Positions 17,068 through 24,712 of a DNA stretch of 64,000 nt are shown piece by piece. Each line of letters begins with the position of its first letter. The first letter of the stretch is position 1. The position numbers and the translations under genes are program-made. Source of the DNA: Timaviella obliquedivisa GSE-PSE-MK23-08B (GTDB lineage: Bacteria > Cyanobacteriota > Cyanobacteriia > Elainellales > Elainellaceae); NCBI GenBank assembly GCA_019358855.1, contig JAHHII010000005.1:1-64000 (forward strand). The letters run 5' to 3'. The notes below the pieces were generated by a model. That model was not told where the DNA came from, made no database searches, and saw nothing but the letters and a program-made list of their open reading frames with translations.

Positions 17068-17090
17068 GGCTGCCATAAGTATTGAATGAA

Positions 17091-17118
17091 GGGAGCAAAC
17101 TAATCTGCTCCCTTTTTT
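17091..17118 (+). terminator. Rho-independent terminator of nblA-SDR
   Basis: Stem gggagca/tgctccc with 8-nt loop followed by six T residues. A family B element is inserted immediately after the T run. Confidence 0.85.
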
Positions 17119-17279
17119 GGCATTGCTGAATGCAAGTATGAATCCTGTTCCCCTGCCCTCTTAGGGAAGGGGCTAGGGGTTAAGTCGAGTCGGCAACGCA
17201 GCTAGGTAGACCTCTCCCTAAATCCCTCTCCTAAAGGAAAGGGACTTTGAACAGCTTCATAGTTTTGTTCAGCAACGCC
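17119..17279. mobile_element. Family B non-autonomous element (about 161 bp)
   Basis: Inverted ends ggcattgctgaa and ttcagcaacgcc, interior with cccctgccctcttaggg and gacctctccc blocks, no reading frame. Flanking octamers CCTTTTTT (17111-17118) and ACTTTTTT (17280-17287) agree at 7 of 8, fitting an 8-bp target duplication, although the sequence is low-complexity. The ends resemble IS903-like (IS5 family) termini only loosely. Confidence 0.75.
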
Positions 17280-17375
17280 ACTTTTTTGTATCCCTAGACA
17301 AAACTTGAACCTTTTCAAAGTTCTTTTCCTTCACGAGCAATGCTCTAGCAGAGGTTTCTCTGTATTATCAAAAAA

Positions 17376-17536
17376 GGTCGTTGCTGAATAAAATTATGAA
17401 AATTCAGTTCCCTTTCCTTAAGAGGGTGTCTGAGAAGTATCAAAGATTCTTACACTCGCCCCCTAAATCCCCCGTTTTGGGGGACTTTGAAGAAGGAGTG
17501 GCTCGGAAGTCCCCCAAAATGGGGGATTTAGGGGGC
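17376..17536. mobile_element. Family A element (truncated) nested in a family B remnant
   Basis: A family B left end (gtcgttgctgaataaaattatgaa from 17378) is broken after about 45 bp. At 17422 a family A left end (gagggtgtctgagaagtat) begins, preceded by TAA. The A element runs to about 17536 and loses its right terminal repeat, 15 bp before the lipid kinase stop. Order of events: B first, then A, then a deletion. Confidence 0.75.
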
Positions 17537-17550
17537 TTAGTTTAGAAGTT

Positions 17551-18525
17551 TCATTCCTCCTCATGCGTTTCCTTAATGGTTACAGTTAAATTAGGGAGAC
17601 CTGTTAATTTCTCTATTGGTTGCACTTCTTCTACTTGAGGCGCAAACACTCTTAAGCTTTGAGGTAAGCATTCAACATCAATAGGCGTATCCCCAATGAT
17701 CTCCCCATCTAGCACTACTTTTTGAGGTGGATTAGTAGTCACTCGAAAACGCCGAGCCCGGAGGTAACCTACGTCTTCACGTTGCACTGCATCCCCTCTT
17801 AGGGCTGAGGTTAACAGGTCATAGGAAGCAGCGATCGCCTTTACTTTAGTGGCTGGTGAAACAATCGTTAAATCTAAAAGCCCATCATCAAAAATAACTC
17901 CTGCTGACCCCTGCGCCAAAATAGAAGTAGGAGGTGCTGCATTAGCGATCGTAATTGCAGAAGCGGTCACATTTATAATTTTGTCTTCGGTTTCAATTTC
18001 TACATCGAAATGATTGAGACGGCGAAGCTGCTCAATGCCCGCCAACACGTAGGCTAACATCCCTAACCGATCTTTAGAATCTCGATCGGCTAAGTCTACT
18101 GTTTCGGCTTCAAATCCAATTCCTGCTAAGAGAACCATTGGCATTCCATTACAGGTTGCCGTATCAACTGTTCGAGTAGCACCCCCTAAAATTGTGTGAC
18201 AAGCTTCATCAATTGCCGTAGGTAATTCTAAGGCATTAGCGAAAGCATTAGCAGTCCCGCGTGAGATAATACCCAACGGAATTTCAGTTCCTGCTAGAGC
18301 TGCTGTCGCTGCTGAAATAGTGCCATCTCCACCAGAAGCAATGATTGCTTCAACGCCCTCTTGAACAGCTTGATGAGCCAGAGTAGCGGCATCAGTCTCA
18401 GGAGTTGTGAAGCGAATGTCAAGGGCGATCGTAGGCTGCAAAATTGAGCAAATAAGTGCTAACTCTTGTTCTGAGTCGCCCTGCCCTGCCACAGGATTAA
18501 AGATCAAACAGGCTGAGCGTAGCAT
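17551..18525 (-). CDS. YegS/BmrU-family lipid (diacylglycerol) kinase
   Basis: 324 residues. N-terminal nucleotide-binding half with NPVAGQG and SGGDGTISAA (about 67), then GIISRGTANAFA and GIGFEAETVD; C-terminal beta sandwich with FDDGLLDL and DGEIIGDTP. Phosphorylates diacylglycerol or a related lipid with ATP. GAGG lies before the ATG at 18525. The C-terminal tail (about 25 residues beyond the core) is polar. Monocistronic; a truncated family A element abuts its 3' end. Confidence 0.92.
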   Translation of the reverse strand: MLRSACLIFNPVAGQGDSEQELALICSILQPTIALDIRFTTPETDAATLAHQAVQEGVEAIIASGGDGTISAATAALAGTEIPLGIISRGTANAFANALELPTAIDEACHTILGGATRTVDTATCNGMPMVLLAGIGFEAETVDLADRDSKDRLGMLAYVLAGIEQLRRLNHFDVEIETEDKIINVTASAITIANAAPPTSILAQGSAGVIFDDGLLDLTIVSPATKVKAIAASYDLLTSALRGDAVQREDVGYLRARRFRVTTNPPQKVVLDGEIIGDTPIDVECLPQSLRVFAPQVEEVQPIEKLTGLPNLTVTIKETHEEE

Positions 18526-18588
18526 ATCGGAACCTCAATACTAGATGAAATTTAGAGAGACGCTGATTTTTTCTGATCTAACTCTACT

Positions 18589-18741
18589 CTTAAGATAAAC
18601 TGTCTGCATTGCTAAGTAAAAGTATGAAAGTCTAATTACTATCCTTTTATCTTTTATTAGAGGGCTAGGTTGAATTGAAAAGTAGCCAGGCTGTCTCCTC
18701 CCGACCCTGCCTTAAAAAAAAGAGTTTTGAATAGATTGACT
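18589..18741. repeat. Degenerate family B copy plus CTTAAG-type motif
   Basis: cttaagataaac (18589-18600) is a variant of the recurrent motif. From 18607 an old family B copy can be traced (cattgctaagtaaaagtatg, agagggctaggttga, tctcctcccgaccctg), too decayed to define ends. The rest of the 18526-18964 gap holds only the hairpin at 18874. Confidence 0.4.
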
Positions 18742-18873
18742 ACCTCCGTTCCCCAAGCTAGTTATTTATCTCACCTACAGTACTTGTTTGGCTTGCCTTA
18801 CACAAAGTCGAAACTTCTTAAAAAGAATAACTGAAAGTTAAAACTCCTACATCTCGCAAACTTCCTAAAGTTA

Positions 18874-18908
18874 AGATCCCACAAAAGAACAACGCTTTTG
18901 TGGGATCT
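18874..18908 (-). terminator. Hairpin downstream of the 18965 membrane protein gene
   Basis: Perfect 14-bp arms (agatcccacaaaag and complement) around a 7-nt loop. The following minus-strand bases are only moderately T-rich. Confidence 0.65.
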
Positions 18909-18964
18909 GCTTTGTGAGGTCTACCTGTGGAATCTTACCGAATGGCTATTAAGAGCGCTAAATA

Positions 18965-19609
18965 CTACCGAACTTCGCGCACTTCTGAACGAGGACTCCG
19001 AGTTCCCACTGATGCTCCGACTAACGAAGCGGCTAGACCTAACAAGGAACCCAACACAAACGAACCACCAATCTTAGCTGTGTTACCAGCAATATCGCGC
19101 GTTTGTTGAGCCGTTACATTAGGAGCAGTTGCAGGAACATCAACAGTCCCTTGCTGAACTTGATTAACAATATCGCCAGCATTAGCAGCAACTACGCCAA
19201 ATGCACCTGAAACACCGCTAGCTAACAACCAAGAGCTAAGCGCTAAAGTTGTAGCCCAAAGAATTGCACCATTTAACAGTGCTGTATTCTTGTTCATAGG
19301 ACCACAAGCACGAGCCGTAACCCAGCCTCCTACAAACAAAGAGATAAACAAGCTGATAATTGACCAAATACCAACCGCAGCAGCAGCATTATCTGCATTG
19401 GTGCGGGGAGCACCAGAACCAGCGATCGTAGTAGCTCCGATCGCAGCTCCCAGAGCACTCAAGATCAGTTGAGTAGCCAGCGCTATCACCAAACCCGATA
19501 GAATCGGACCCCAGCGGACGCGGTCATGATAGTCAGCGACAGGAACTGCCATAGGCTGCATTACATTGACAGGTCTATCAGGGGTCATAGGGTGTTCAGA
19601 ATATGTCAT
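18965..19609 (-). CDS. Glycine/alanine-rich membrane protein, unknown function
   Basis: 214 residues from the ATG at 19607-19609, which has AGGAAC upstream; a longer frame to 19651 lacks a ribosome site. Segments near residues 35-60 (ILSGLVIALATQLILSALGAAIG), 80-105, 125-150 and the C-terminus (GSFVLGSLLGLAASLVGASVG) are membrane helices. The pattern RWGPILSGL...ALGAAIG is common in bacterial stress-associated membrane proteins of YrzE type, but function is unknown. Confidence 0.7.
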   Translation of the reverse strand: MTYSEHPMTPDRPVNVMQPMAVPVADYHDRVRWGPILSGLVIALATQLILSALGAAIGATTIAGSGAPRTNADNAAAAVGIWSIISLFISLFVGGWVTARACGPMNKNTALLNGAILWATTLALSSWLLASGVSGAFGVVAANAGDIVNQVQQGTVDVPATAPNVTAQQTRDIAGNTAKIGGSFVLGSLLGLAASLVGASVGTRSPRSEVREVR

Positions 19610-19685
19610 GATTAATAAGTTCCTGATGGAAGTGTGAAATTGCTGTTGCATTACAATATAACGAGCCTTTGTAAGTCACACCTAC

Positions 19686-19697
19686 CCTTAGATAGAT
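19686..19697. promoter_or_regulatory. Copy of the CTTA-GATAGAT motif
   Basis: ccttagatagat lies 77 bp upstream of the membrane protein start at 19609. Part of the recurrent motif series discussed in the findings; function unproven. Confidence 0.25.
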
Positions 19698-19802
19698 AAA
19701 ACCTAGAAAATCCTCTTCCTTGTGTTGGAAGACATGAAAATTGAGAGAATCTCTAGAGAACTAAAAGAATTTACCTATATTAATTGGGCATGTAAAACAT
19801 TA

Positions 19803-19846
19803 CAAAAAATCCTGTTTGGAGCTTTAGGTAAAAGCTCCAAACAGGA
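19803..19846 (-). terminator. Terminator of the hemerythrin gene
   Basis: Perfect 16-bp stem (tcctgtttggagcttt and complement) with a 5-nt loop, followed on the minus strand by a six-T run (A run at 19804-19809). Nothing else is seen in the 19652-19964 gap; a plus-strand frame overlapping it lacks coding character. Confidence 0.85.
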
Positions 19847-19964
19847 AGAATACAGGTTAAATCCTCATAGTCCTCATAGAACAGTATTTCCCCTCAGCAT
19901 CTCAATCTATTGCCTATTACTAGAAGCAATACTTAAGCTACGAAGGCGACCTCTTCTATCTTGG

Positions 19965-20996
19965 CTACTGAGCAGCTATTTCTTGCTGAAGCTGACTCTT
20001 AGCAGTTTTGAACTGAGTCGCAAGATTTTCTTGCTGGTCACTGCTACAGTTATTGCGAATTGCAGCAAACATCGTGCTCTCTTCTTGGCGAACGTGATCC
20101 ATTACAGTTTCTTTTAACTGATTGAGTTGGCTTTTAAACTCAGGAGCAGTAGGACTTAGAGCCAGCAAGGAATCTAGCATAACTTTCATTGATGCTTGCT
20201 CGTCATATAGCTCTTGAGTGTCATGTTCACCATAAAAAGAACGAACTGCTGGATAAACCACCTGTTCTTCTGCTTCAGAGTGAGCTGTCAAATCTTTGTA
20301 GATTTGACCAAAGAACTCTTGAATTTTCTGAGGATCATCAGTACCCTCAATTTGCATAAACAGAGTGTTGACTTTGGCGTGATCCATACGGATTACATCC
20401 TGGATATTCATCTCATCGTCTGTGTGGCTGATAGCGCTACCTGCAACGCCTGTAACGGCTGCCACTGCATCTTGAACCCTTGCCCAAATTCCTTGCTTTG
20501 CTTCTTGACCTGTCATTTCACGTACGCCCAAGACTTCCAAGACACCCTTAAGTTGCTCTTGGTGAGCACGGTTTTCGAAGTTAACTGCATTCAACGGTGT
20601 AATAGCAGCTTCAACATCTGCACCAACAACTTGGGCTGCCTTGTGAACCAGCAAGCCACTCATAACTTGCTGATGCTTAAGAAGTTCATGCTGAGAGACT
20701 TTTTCAAAAAGAGACAATTCAGAACCCTTCATTAGTCCATCAACCTCTTTCACCATCTTTTCGACAGTTTCCTTAGGTTTGCCTTGAACACCGTATTGCA
20801 CGATCACGGTGTCCAAAATCCCCATATTTTTACGATCGCTTTCTAGCATCTTGTCCAATTGCTGACGGATCTCAGGATCGTTGCAAGCCACTGCTAACTT
20901 TTGCTCGTTCTCAATTAGCAGATCTTGGACAACCTTCATGCTGGCTAGTTTTTCACCGATCGCCATCCGTTTGGAATCATCAAGAGTAGTTACCAT
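19965..20996 (-). CDS. Hemerythrin HHE-domain protein with ferritin-like N-terminal half
   Basis: 343 residues. The C-terminal half (about 190-335) has hemerythrin spacing of His and Glu: IRMDHAKVN, LTAHSEAEEQVVYP, FYGEHD and MDHVRQEES, expected to bind a di-iron centre. The N-terminal half is helical, with His and Glu residues (QHELLKHQQVM, ENRAHQEQL) suggesting a second helical bundle. Possible roles are iron or oxygen handling under stress. AGGAG precedes the ATG. Confidence 0.85.
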   Translation of the reverse strand: MVTTLDDSKRMAIGEKLASMKVVQDLLIENEQKLAVACNDPEIRQQLDKMLESDRKNMGILDTVIVQYGVQGKPKETVEKMVKEVDGLMKGSELSLFEKVSQHELLKHQQVMSGLLVHKAAQVVGADVEAAITPLNAVNFENRAHQEQLKGVLEVLGVREMTGQEAKQGIWARVQDAVAAVTGVAGSAISHTDDEMNIQDVIRMDHAKVNTLFMQIEGTDDPQKIQEFFGQIYKDLTAHSEAEEQVVYPAVRSFYGEHDTQELYDEQASMKVMLDSLLALSPTAPEFKSQLNQLKETVMDHVRQEESTMFAAIRNNCSSDQQENLATQFKTAKSQLQQEIAAQ

Positions 20997-21124
20997 CTTT
21001 ATGTTCTCCTAAAGGCTGAGTTATTAACTGACTCCTTTAAGGTGCCATAGCAGTCTATTAGGTTCCTCTTTCCAAAGAACTAATCTTTGCGATACTTCTA
21101 CCTCTATAGCAAGGCTAAAGCTTA

Positions 21125-21274
21125 GAGGATGTCTGAGAAGTATCAAAGATTTTTACACTCGCCCCCCAACCCCCCATTCTGGGGGACTTCCGAGCCACTC
21201 CTTCTTCAAAGTCCCCCAAAATGGGGGATTTAGGGGGCAGATTGGATAGCAACCTAGACTTCTCAGACAACCTC
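21125..21274 (+). mobile_element. Family A element, copy 3 (150 bp)
   Basis: Exactly 150 bp, gaggatgtctgagaagtat to acttctcagacaacctc, flanked by TTA on both sides (21122-21124, 21275-21277). No frame of its own. It lies between the hemerythrin promoter region and the Pmp3 gene. Confidence 0.9.
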
Positions 21275-21305
21275 TTAGACGAGATATAAATTAATGCTGG
21301 GTTAA

Positions 21306-21356
21306 AAAGCAATGTAGGTGCAGCATGATCTTTTTCACGCTACACCTGCATTGCTT
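21306..21356 (-). terminator. Hairpin downstream of Pmp3/YqaE gene
   Basis: aaagcaatgtaggtg pairs with cacctgcattgcttt with one G-U pair; the minus-strand flank is T-rich (gctttttaac). It sits about 120 bp after the stop of the minus-strand gene. Confidence 0.6.
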
Positions 21357-21424
21357 TAAACTTAATTACTCTTCTAATTTGCCATCAGTCTAGCTTGTTA
21401 ATGCTTATCAATGATGATTCTCCG

Positions 21425-21459
21425 ATAGCTACTCCAACAAAAATAGCTACTCCAACAAA
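21425..21459. repeat. 17-bp tandem duplication
   Basis: atagctactccaacaaa occurs twice, 18 bp apart, just downstream of the Pmp3 gene. Confidence 0.8.
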
Positions 21460-21476
21460 CATCTATTCAGCGCAGC

Positions 21477-21659
21477 CTAATAGACTCTTTCAGAGTTCTC
21501 ATAATGCTTGACGATCGCCCAAATGCCATGAATGCTACCAGGAATCCACCCAAGAAATGTTAGTAAAACATTAATCACTAGAGTAGTACTCAAACCGTAA
21601 GTCAAAAAGACACCTACTGGAGGAATCAGAACACCTAAAATTAGATGAAGAACTTTCAT
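21477..21659 (-). CDS. Pmp3/YqaE-family small membrane protein (UPF0057)
   Basis: 60 residues with two membrane helices: LILGVLIPPVGVFLTYGL, then VINVLLTFLGWIPGSIHGIWAI. The PP-VGV and LGW-PG-IHA/G-W patterns define the family. Members are proteolipids induced by cold, salt or drying and affect membrane potential. AAAGGT lies before the ATG. Confidence 0.93.
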   Translation of the reverse strand: MKVLHLILGVLIPPVGVFLTYGLSTTLVINVLLTFLGWIPGSIHGIWAIVKHYENSERVY

Positions 21660-21907
21660 GCTATTTACCTTTAAGAACCCTTAAGGACTCAACTTGTATT
21701 ACTACTTACTTATGTATGCTATGTTGCCAACAATAAGCAAAACTTGCTTCCTTCTTTAGGAGGAACAAAATTTAATCCTGAAGCGATGAATTCTCGTAGC
21801 TTATATCCTTCTCAGGAGAGAAGCAGCTTCGGCTCCATCAGTTGAAGATTAGATCTGAATATGAATTTACTAACAAGTGCTTACCTGGCATAAGGAAGGA
21901 GAAATTT

Positions 21908-22324
21908 ATGATCCGTTCTGCATTAACTGTGTTGGCTACTGCCCTAAGTCTATTAATCATTGATCTAGTTGTTCCCGGCGTTAATATTGCAACCTTTCCC
22001 GCTGCGCTAATTGCTGCGATCGCCCTAGGTCTTGTGAACATTGGAGTTAAGCCAATTCTCTCTTTACTATCTCTACCGCTTAACTTCTTAACGTTAGGAG
22101 GGTTCTCACTAGTCGTCAATGGACTATGTTTTTGGCTAGCCTCTTTATTAGTTCCTGGCTTTAGTGCAAGTGGTCTAATAGCCATTATTTTAGGTCCTGT
22201 TGTTCTATCTTTCGTGAATACTTTTCTAAGCCGTTACTTTGTCGAAAAGTACCCTACGCTGGCATCCGATGATAAAGCAAATATTAGGGGAGCAATGGAT
22301 GATGTGAAGGGGGCAATAGAATAA
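21908..22324 (+). CDS. Phage-holin-family (PF04020-like) four-helix membrane protein
   Basis: 138 residues. Four membrane helices with the family pattern LGLVNIGVKPILSLLSLPLNFLTLG and a second conserved FLSRYF end. ATG 21908 is chosen because AAGGAG sits seven bases upstream; a longer frame starts at 21842. Despite the name these chromosomal proteins are not linked to prophages, and no phage genes are near. Function unknown; common among bacterial stress genes. Confidence 0.85.
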   Translation: MIRSALTVLATALSLLIIDLVVPGVNIATFPAALIAAIALGLVNIGVKPILSLLSLPLNFLTLGGFSLVVNGLCFWLASLLVPGFSASGLIAIILGPVVLSFVNTFLSRYFVEKYPTLASDDKANIRGAMDDVKGAIE

Positions 22325-22415
22325 CTATGCCAAACGTCAAGAGTCATACGAGGTAAGTCGGTGGACAGAGGCTTTACAGACATCTCTATCTTTTAGGGGA
22401 TGAGTTAATCTGAAA

Positions 22416-22428
22416 CCTTAGATAGATT
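22416..22428 (+). promoter_or_regulatory. CCTTA-GATAGATT motif upstream of csbD
   Basis: ccttagatagatt lies 34 bp before the CsbD start. Its position suits a -10 region or operator. See the finding on the recurrent motif. Confidence 0.3.
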
Positions 22429-22461
22429 ATAGAAGTCAATTTGAATTCTCCAGGAGTAGTT

Positions 22462-22644
22462 ATGAGTATTGAAGATCGGGCTAAAGCAGTTGCTAAAAAC
22501 ATAGAAGGCAAAGCTCAGGAAGCGATGGGTGAAGTGACAGGAGATCCCCAAGACAAAGCTGAGGGCAAAGCAAAGCAAGCTGAATCTAAAGTCCGCCACG
22601 GCGTTGAAGATGCGAAAGACGAAGTTAAAAAGGTTGTTGACTAA
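22462..22644 (+). CDS. CsbD-family stress protein
   Basis: 60 residues, highly charged and helical: MSIEDRAKAVAKNIEGKAQEA then GDPQDKAEGKAKQAESK, the standard CsbD-like pattern. AGGAG is placed correctly before ATG 22462; an in-frame ATG at 22441 has no such site. CsbD proteins are abundant general-stress products of unknown biochemistry. Followed by a clear terminator. Confidence 0.92.
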   Translation: MSIEDRAKAVAKNIEGKAQEAMGEVTGDPQDKAEGKAKQAESKVRHGVEDAKDEVKKVVD

Positions 22645-22668
22645 ATTGACGCATTAGAGCGCTAAGTT

Positions 22669-22708
22669 ATTCAGCGCATCATCTTTACAAGTGATGCGCT
22701 GAATTTTA
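22669..22708 (+). terminator. Terminator of csbD
   Basis: 13-bp perfect stem (attcagcgcatca and complement) with a 10-nt loop followed by TTTTA. Confidence 0.8.
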
Positions 22709-22752
22709 GATCCTACACGTTTACCCTAAAGGAATTTAGTAAGGTTCCCCTT

Positions 22753-23007
22753 ATGATCAACACTTTAACCGCATCGTTTTTGTTATTAGTTGAGGCGATC
22801 GCCCCTGACACGATTGCCAAAGAGCAGGCACTTTCCTCTGATGCTTTAATCGCAGTGGCAGTCATTGGTTTTCTTGCCGCTACTGGAATTGGCTCTGTTG
22901 CCTGGTACAACTCGAAGCGCCCTCCTGGTTGGGAAGATAAGGAACGTCCTGCAATTGTTCCTGACGTTGAGCCTAGCGATCATCCTGGTCTAGGCAATCC
23001 TGAGTAA
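22753..23007 (+). CDS. Small single-helix membrane protein, unknown
   Basis: 84 residues. Hydrophobic N-terminal stretch (SFLLLVEAIAP), a membrane helix (about 30-52; VAVIGFLAATGIGSVAWY) and a polar Pro-rich tail (PPGWEDKERPAIVPDVEPSDHPG). AAGG is upstream. It lies 27 bp before the TIGR02587 gene and is probably co-transcribed with it. Confidence 0.65.
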   Translation: MINTLTASFLLLVEAIAPDTIAKEQALSSDALIAVAVIGFLAATGIGSVAWYNSKRPPGWEDKERPAIVPDVEPSDHPGLGNPE

Positions 23008-23034
23008 AAGTCGAGTTACGGGCACCTTGGTATT

Positions 23035-23925
23035 ATGAAAAGAAGTCGTAGAAGACAAAGAGCTAACTGGACTCGTGAATTGGAAGATATTACACGAGGT
23101 GCCTGTGGAGGATTCTTATTTGGTATTCCTTTGCTTTACACGATGGAAGTCTGGTGGATTGGGTCTACCGTTTCTCCAATTTTAATGCTTTTAGCGATCG
23201 CCATAACGTGGACGATCGTTTTTTTTCTGAATCGCACAGAAGGCTTCCGTCGAACTGCAAATATAAGTTTTGTCAATGCAGCCAGAGATACGGTTGAAAC
23301 AGTTGCGATCGGTTTAATTTGTACGAGCATCATGCTAATAATATTGCAAGAAGTCACCCTGGAGACTCAGTTGAGTGAAGCACTGGGTAAGGTGATCTTT
23401 GAGAGCGTTCCTTTTTCCTTGGGTGTAGCTCTCTCCAATCAATTTTTGAGTAGCAATCCAGACGAAAATCGAGTTCAGCCTTCAAAGCAAGCTAGCACTT
23501 CGCAAGTTGAAGCTCCAAAGCCTGAGATAAGCGAGACTTTTGCTGATATTGGTGCAACTTTGATAGGAGCTATTATCATTGCATTCAGTATTGCTCCAAC
23601 TGATGAAATTCCCATGCTAGCAGCAGCAACCTCAGAGGTTTGGCTCTTAGCCACTATTGCAGTCTCTTTACTAATTTCTTATGGAATTGTGTTTGAGGCT
23701 AATTTTGCGAATAAGAGCAAGCGCCAACAGCAACGCGGGCTTTTTCAAAGTCCGTTAAGTGAAACTATTATGTCATATTTACTCTCTTTAGTAGCCGCTG
23801 CAATGATGCTTTGGTTTTTCCAGCAGCTATCCTTCAACGACCCTGGATCAATGTGGCTAAGCTATACGTTGCTCTTAGGATTGCCTGCAACTATTGGTGG
23901 TGCAGCAGGTAGACTGTCTATATGA
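23035..23925 (+). CDS. TIGR02587-family (DUF2391) integral membrane protein
   Basis: 296 residues, about six to seven helices. The N-terminal block is characteristic: ELEDITRGACGGFLFGIPLL then YTMEVWWIG, followed by LNRTEGFRRT. A soluble loop around residues 140-175 separates the two halves. Function unknown. The stop overlaps the start of the next gene as ATGA, matching the known pairing of TIGR02587 with TIGR02588. Confidence 0.88.
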   Translation: MKRSRRRQRANWTRELEDITRGACGGFLFGIPLLYTMEVWWIGSTVSPILMLLAIAITWTIVFFLNRTEGFRRTANISFVNAARDTVETVAIGLICTSIMLIILQEVTLETQLSEALGKVIFESVPFSLGVALSNQFLSSNPDENRVQPSKQASTSQVEAPKPEISETFADIGATLIGAIIIAFSIAPTDEIPMLAAATSEVWLLATIAVSLLISYGIVFEANFANKSKRQQQRGLFQSPLSETIMSYLLSLVAAAMMLWFFQQLSFNDPGSMWLSYTLLLGLPATIGGAAGRLSI

Positions 23926-24359
23926 GTAATGTTCCTTCTTCTGGTAATAAGCCGTCTGAGAGTAGTTCTTTAGAGAGTCAACAGCCGCGATCGGTGGCTG
24001 AACAAATTAGCTTTAGTGTTGCTGCTTTATTTTTGGCGACTCTCGTTAGTTTAGTTTGCTATCTTTGGTTCGGTAAGCGTGAGCAGGCACCGCCCAACCC
24101 AGTAGTAACTGTTAAGCCACCTCAAGAACTTTCAGGACAATTTCATGTTCCCTTTGAAGTAATTAATCAGGGAGATGATACAGCAGAATCTGTCCAAGTT
24201 GTTGCGGAACTTACCCTCAACGGTGCAGTTGCAGAAACAGGAGAGCAACGGATCGATTTCTTGTCGAGTCATGAAACTGAATCAGGTGCTTTCATCTTTA
24301 GTCAAGACCCGAGTAACGGTAAACTCGTTATTCGAGTAGCAAGCTATAAATTACCATAG
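23922..24359 (+). CDS. TIGR02588-family protein
   Basis: 145 residues. One membrane helix (about 30-50; FSVAALFLATLVSLVCYLW), then a beta-rich extracytoplasmic domain (PPQELSGQFHVPFEVINQGD) resembling an Ig-like or CARDB fold. Overlaps the TIGR02587 gene by 4 bp (ATGA). These two families are known to occur side by side, so they probably form one membrane complex; role unknown. Confidence 0.85.
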   Translation: MSNVPSSGNKPSESSSLESQQPRSVAEQISFSVAALFLATLVSLVCYLWFGKREQAPPNPVVTVKPPQELSGQFHVPFEVINQGDDTAESVQVVAELTLNGAVAETGEQRIDFLSSHETESGAFIFSQDPSNGKLVIRVASYKLP

Positions 24360-24485
24360 ATTATTCAGCCTATTGGGTGATTCAATATGAGTACTTTACC
24401 TCTGAGGAGCGAGGAAATTGTCTAAGTAAAGTGCTTATATATAGATACTAAAAAATAATTGCAATAATTCAGTAGAGGAAACGTT

Positions 24486-24692
24486 ATGCCAAGGTTAGCA
24501 GGAAAGCAATCCAATGAAGGTCTGCATGTAAGCTTACTAGCCCTGACTGCGATCGCTATAGCAGTAGGCTTAGAGTATGTAGGAGTCATCAATGTTGTTC
24601 CTGGTTTTGGGAAAGATAAAGCTGCTTTGAACTTCAACAGCTATGATGTCTCTTCAGATCAATCTGTTGTATCTAAATCTCTTCAAAAATAA
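24486..24692 (+). CDS. Small membrane protein, unknown
   Basis: 68 residues with one hydrophobic segment (VSLLALTAIAIAVGLEYVGVI). AGAGGAAA is correctly placed before the ATG, and the next gene begins 20 bp later, supporting expression. No family recognised. Confidence 0.6.
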   Translation: MPRLAGKQSNEGLHVSLLALTAIAIAVGLEYVGVINVVPGFGKDKAALNFNSYDVSSDQSVVSKSLQK

Positions 24693-24712
24693 AGACTAGG
24701 ACGTTAAATATT

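Noticed and set aside
17091-17118. Poly-T target flanks as proof of an 8-bp duplication for the element at 17119
   Set aside because: The octamer is nearly all T, so the match could be chance; the 53315 copy is the better evidence.
19722-20117. Plus-strand frame through the hemerythrin terminator and 3' end
   Set aside because: Contains a 16-bp perfect hairpin and the antisense of a coding region.
21115-21312. Frame in a family A element
   Set aside because: Made of element sequence; copies at other sites do not preserve the frame with flanks.
21908-22324. Possible prophage remnant because of the holin name
   Set aside because: The holin-like family is chromosomal, and no other phage gene lies nearby.
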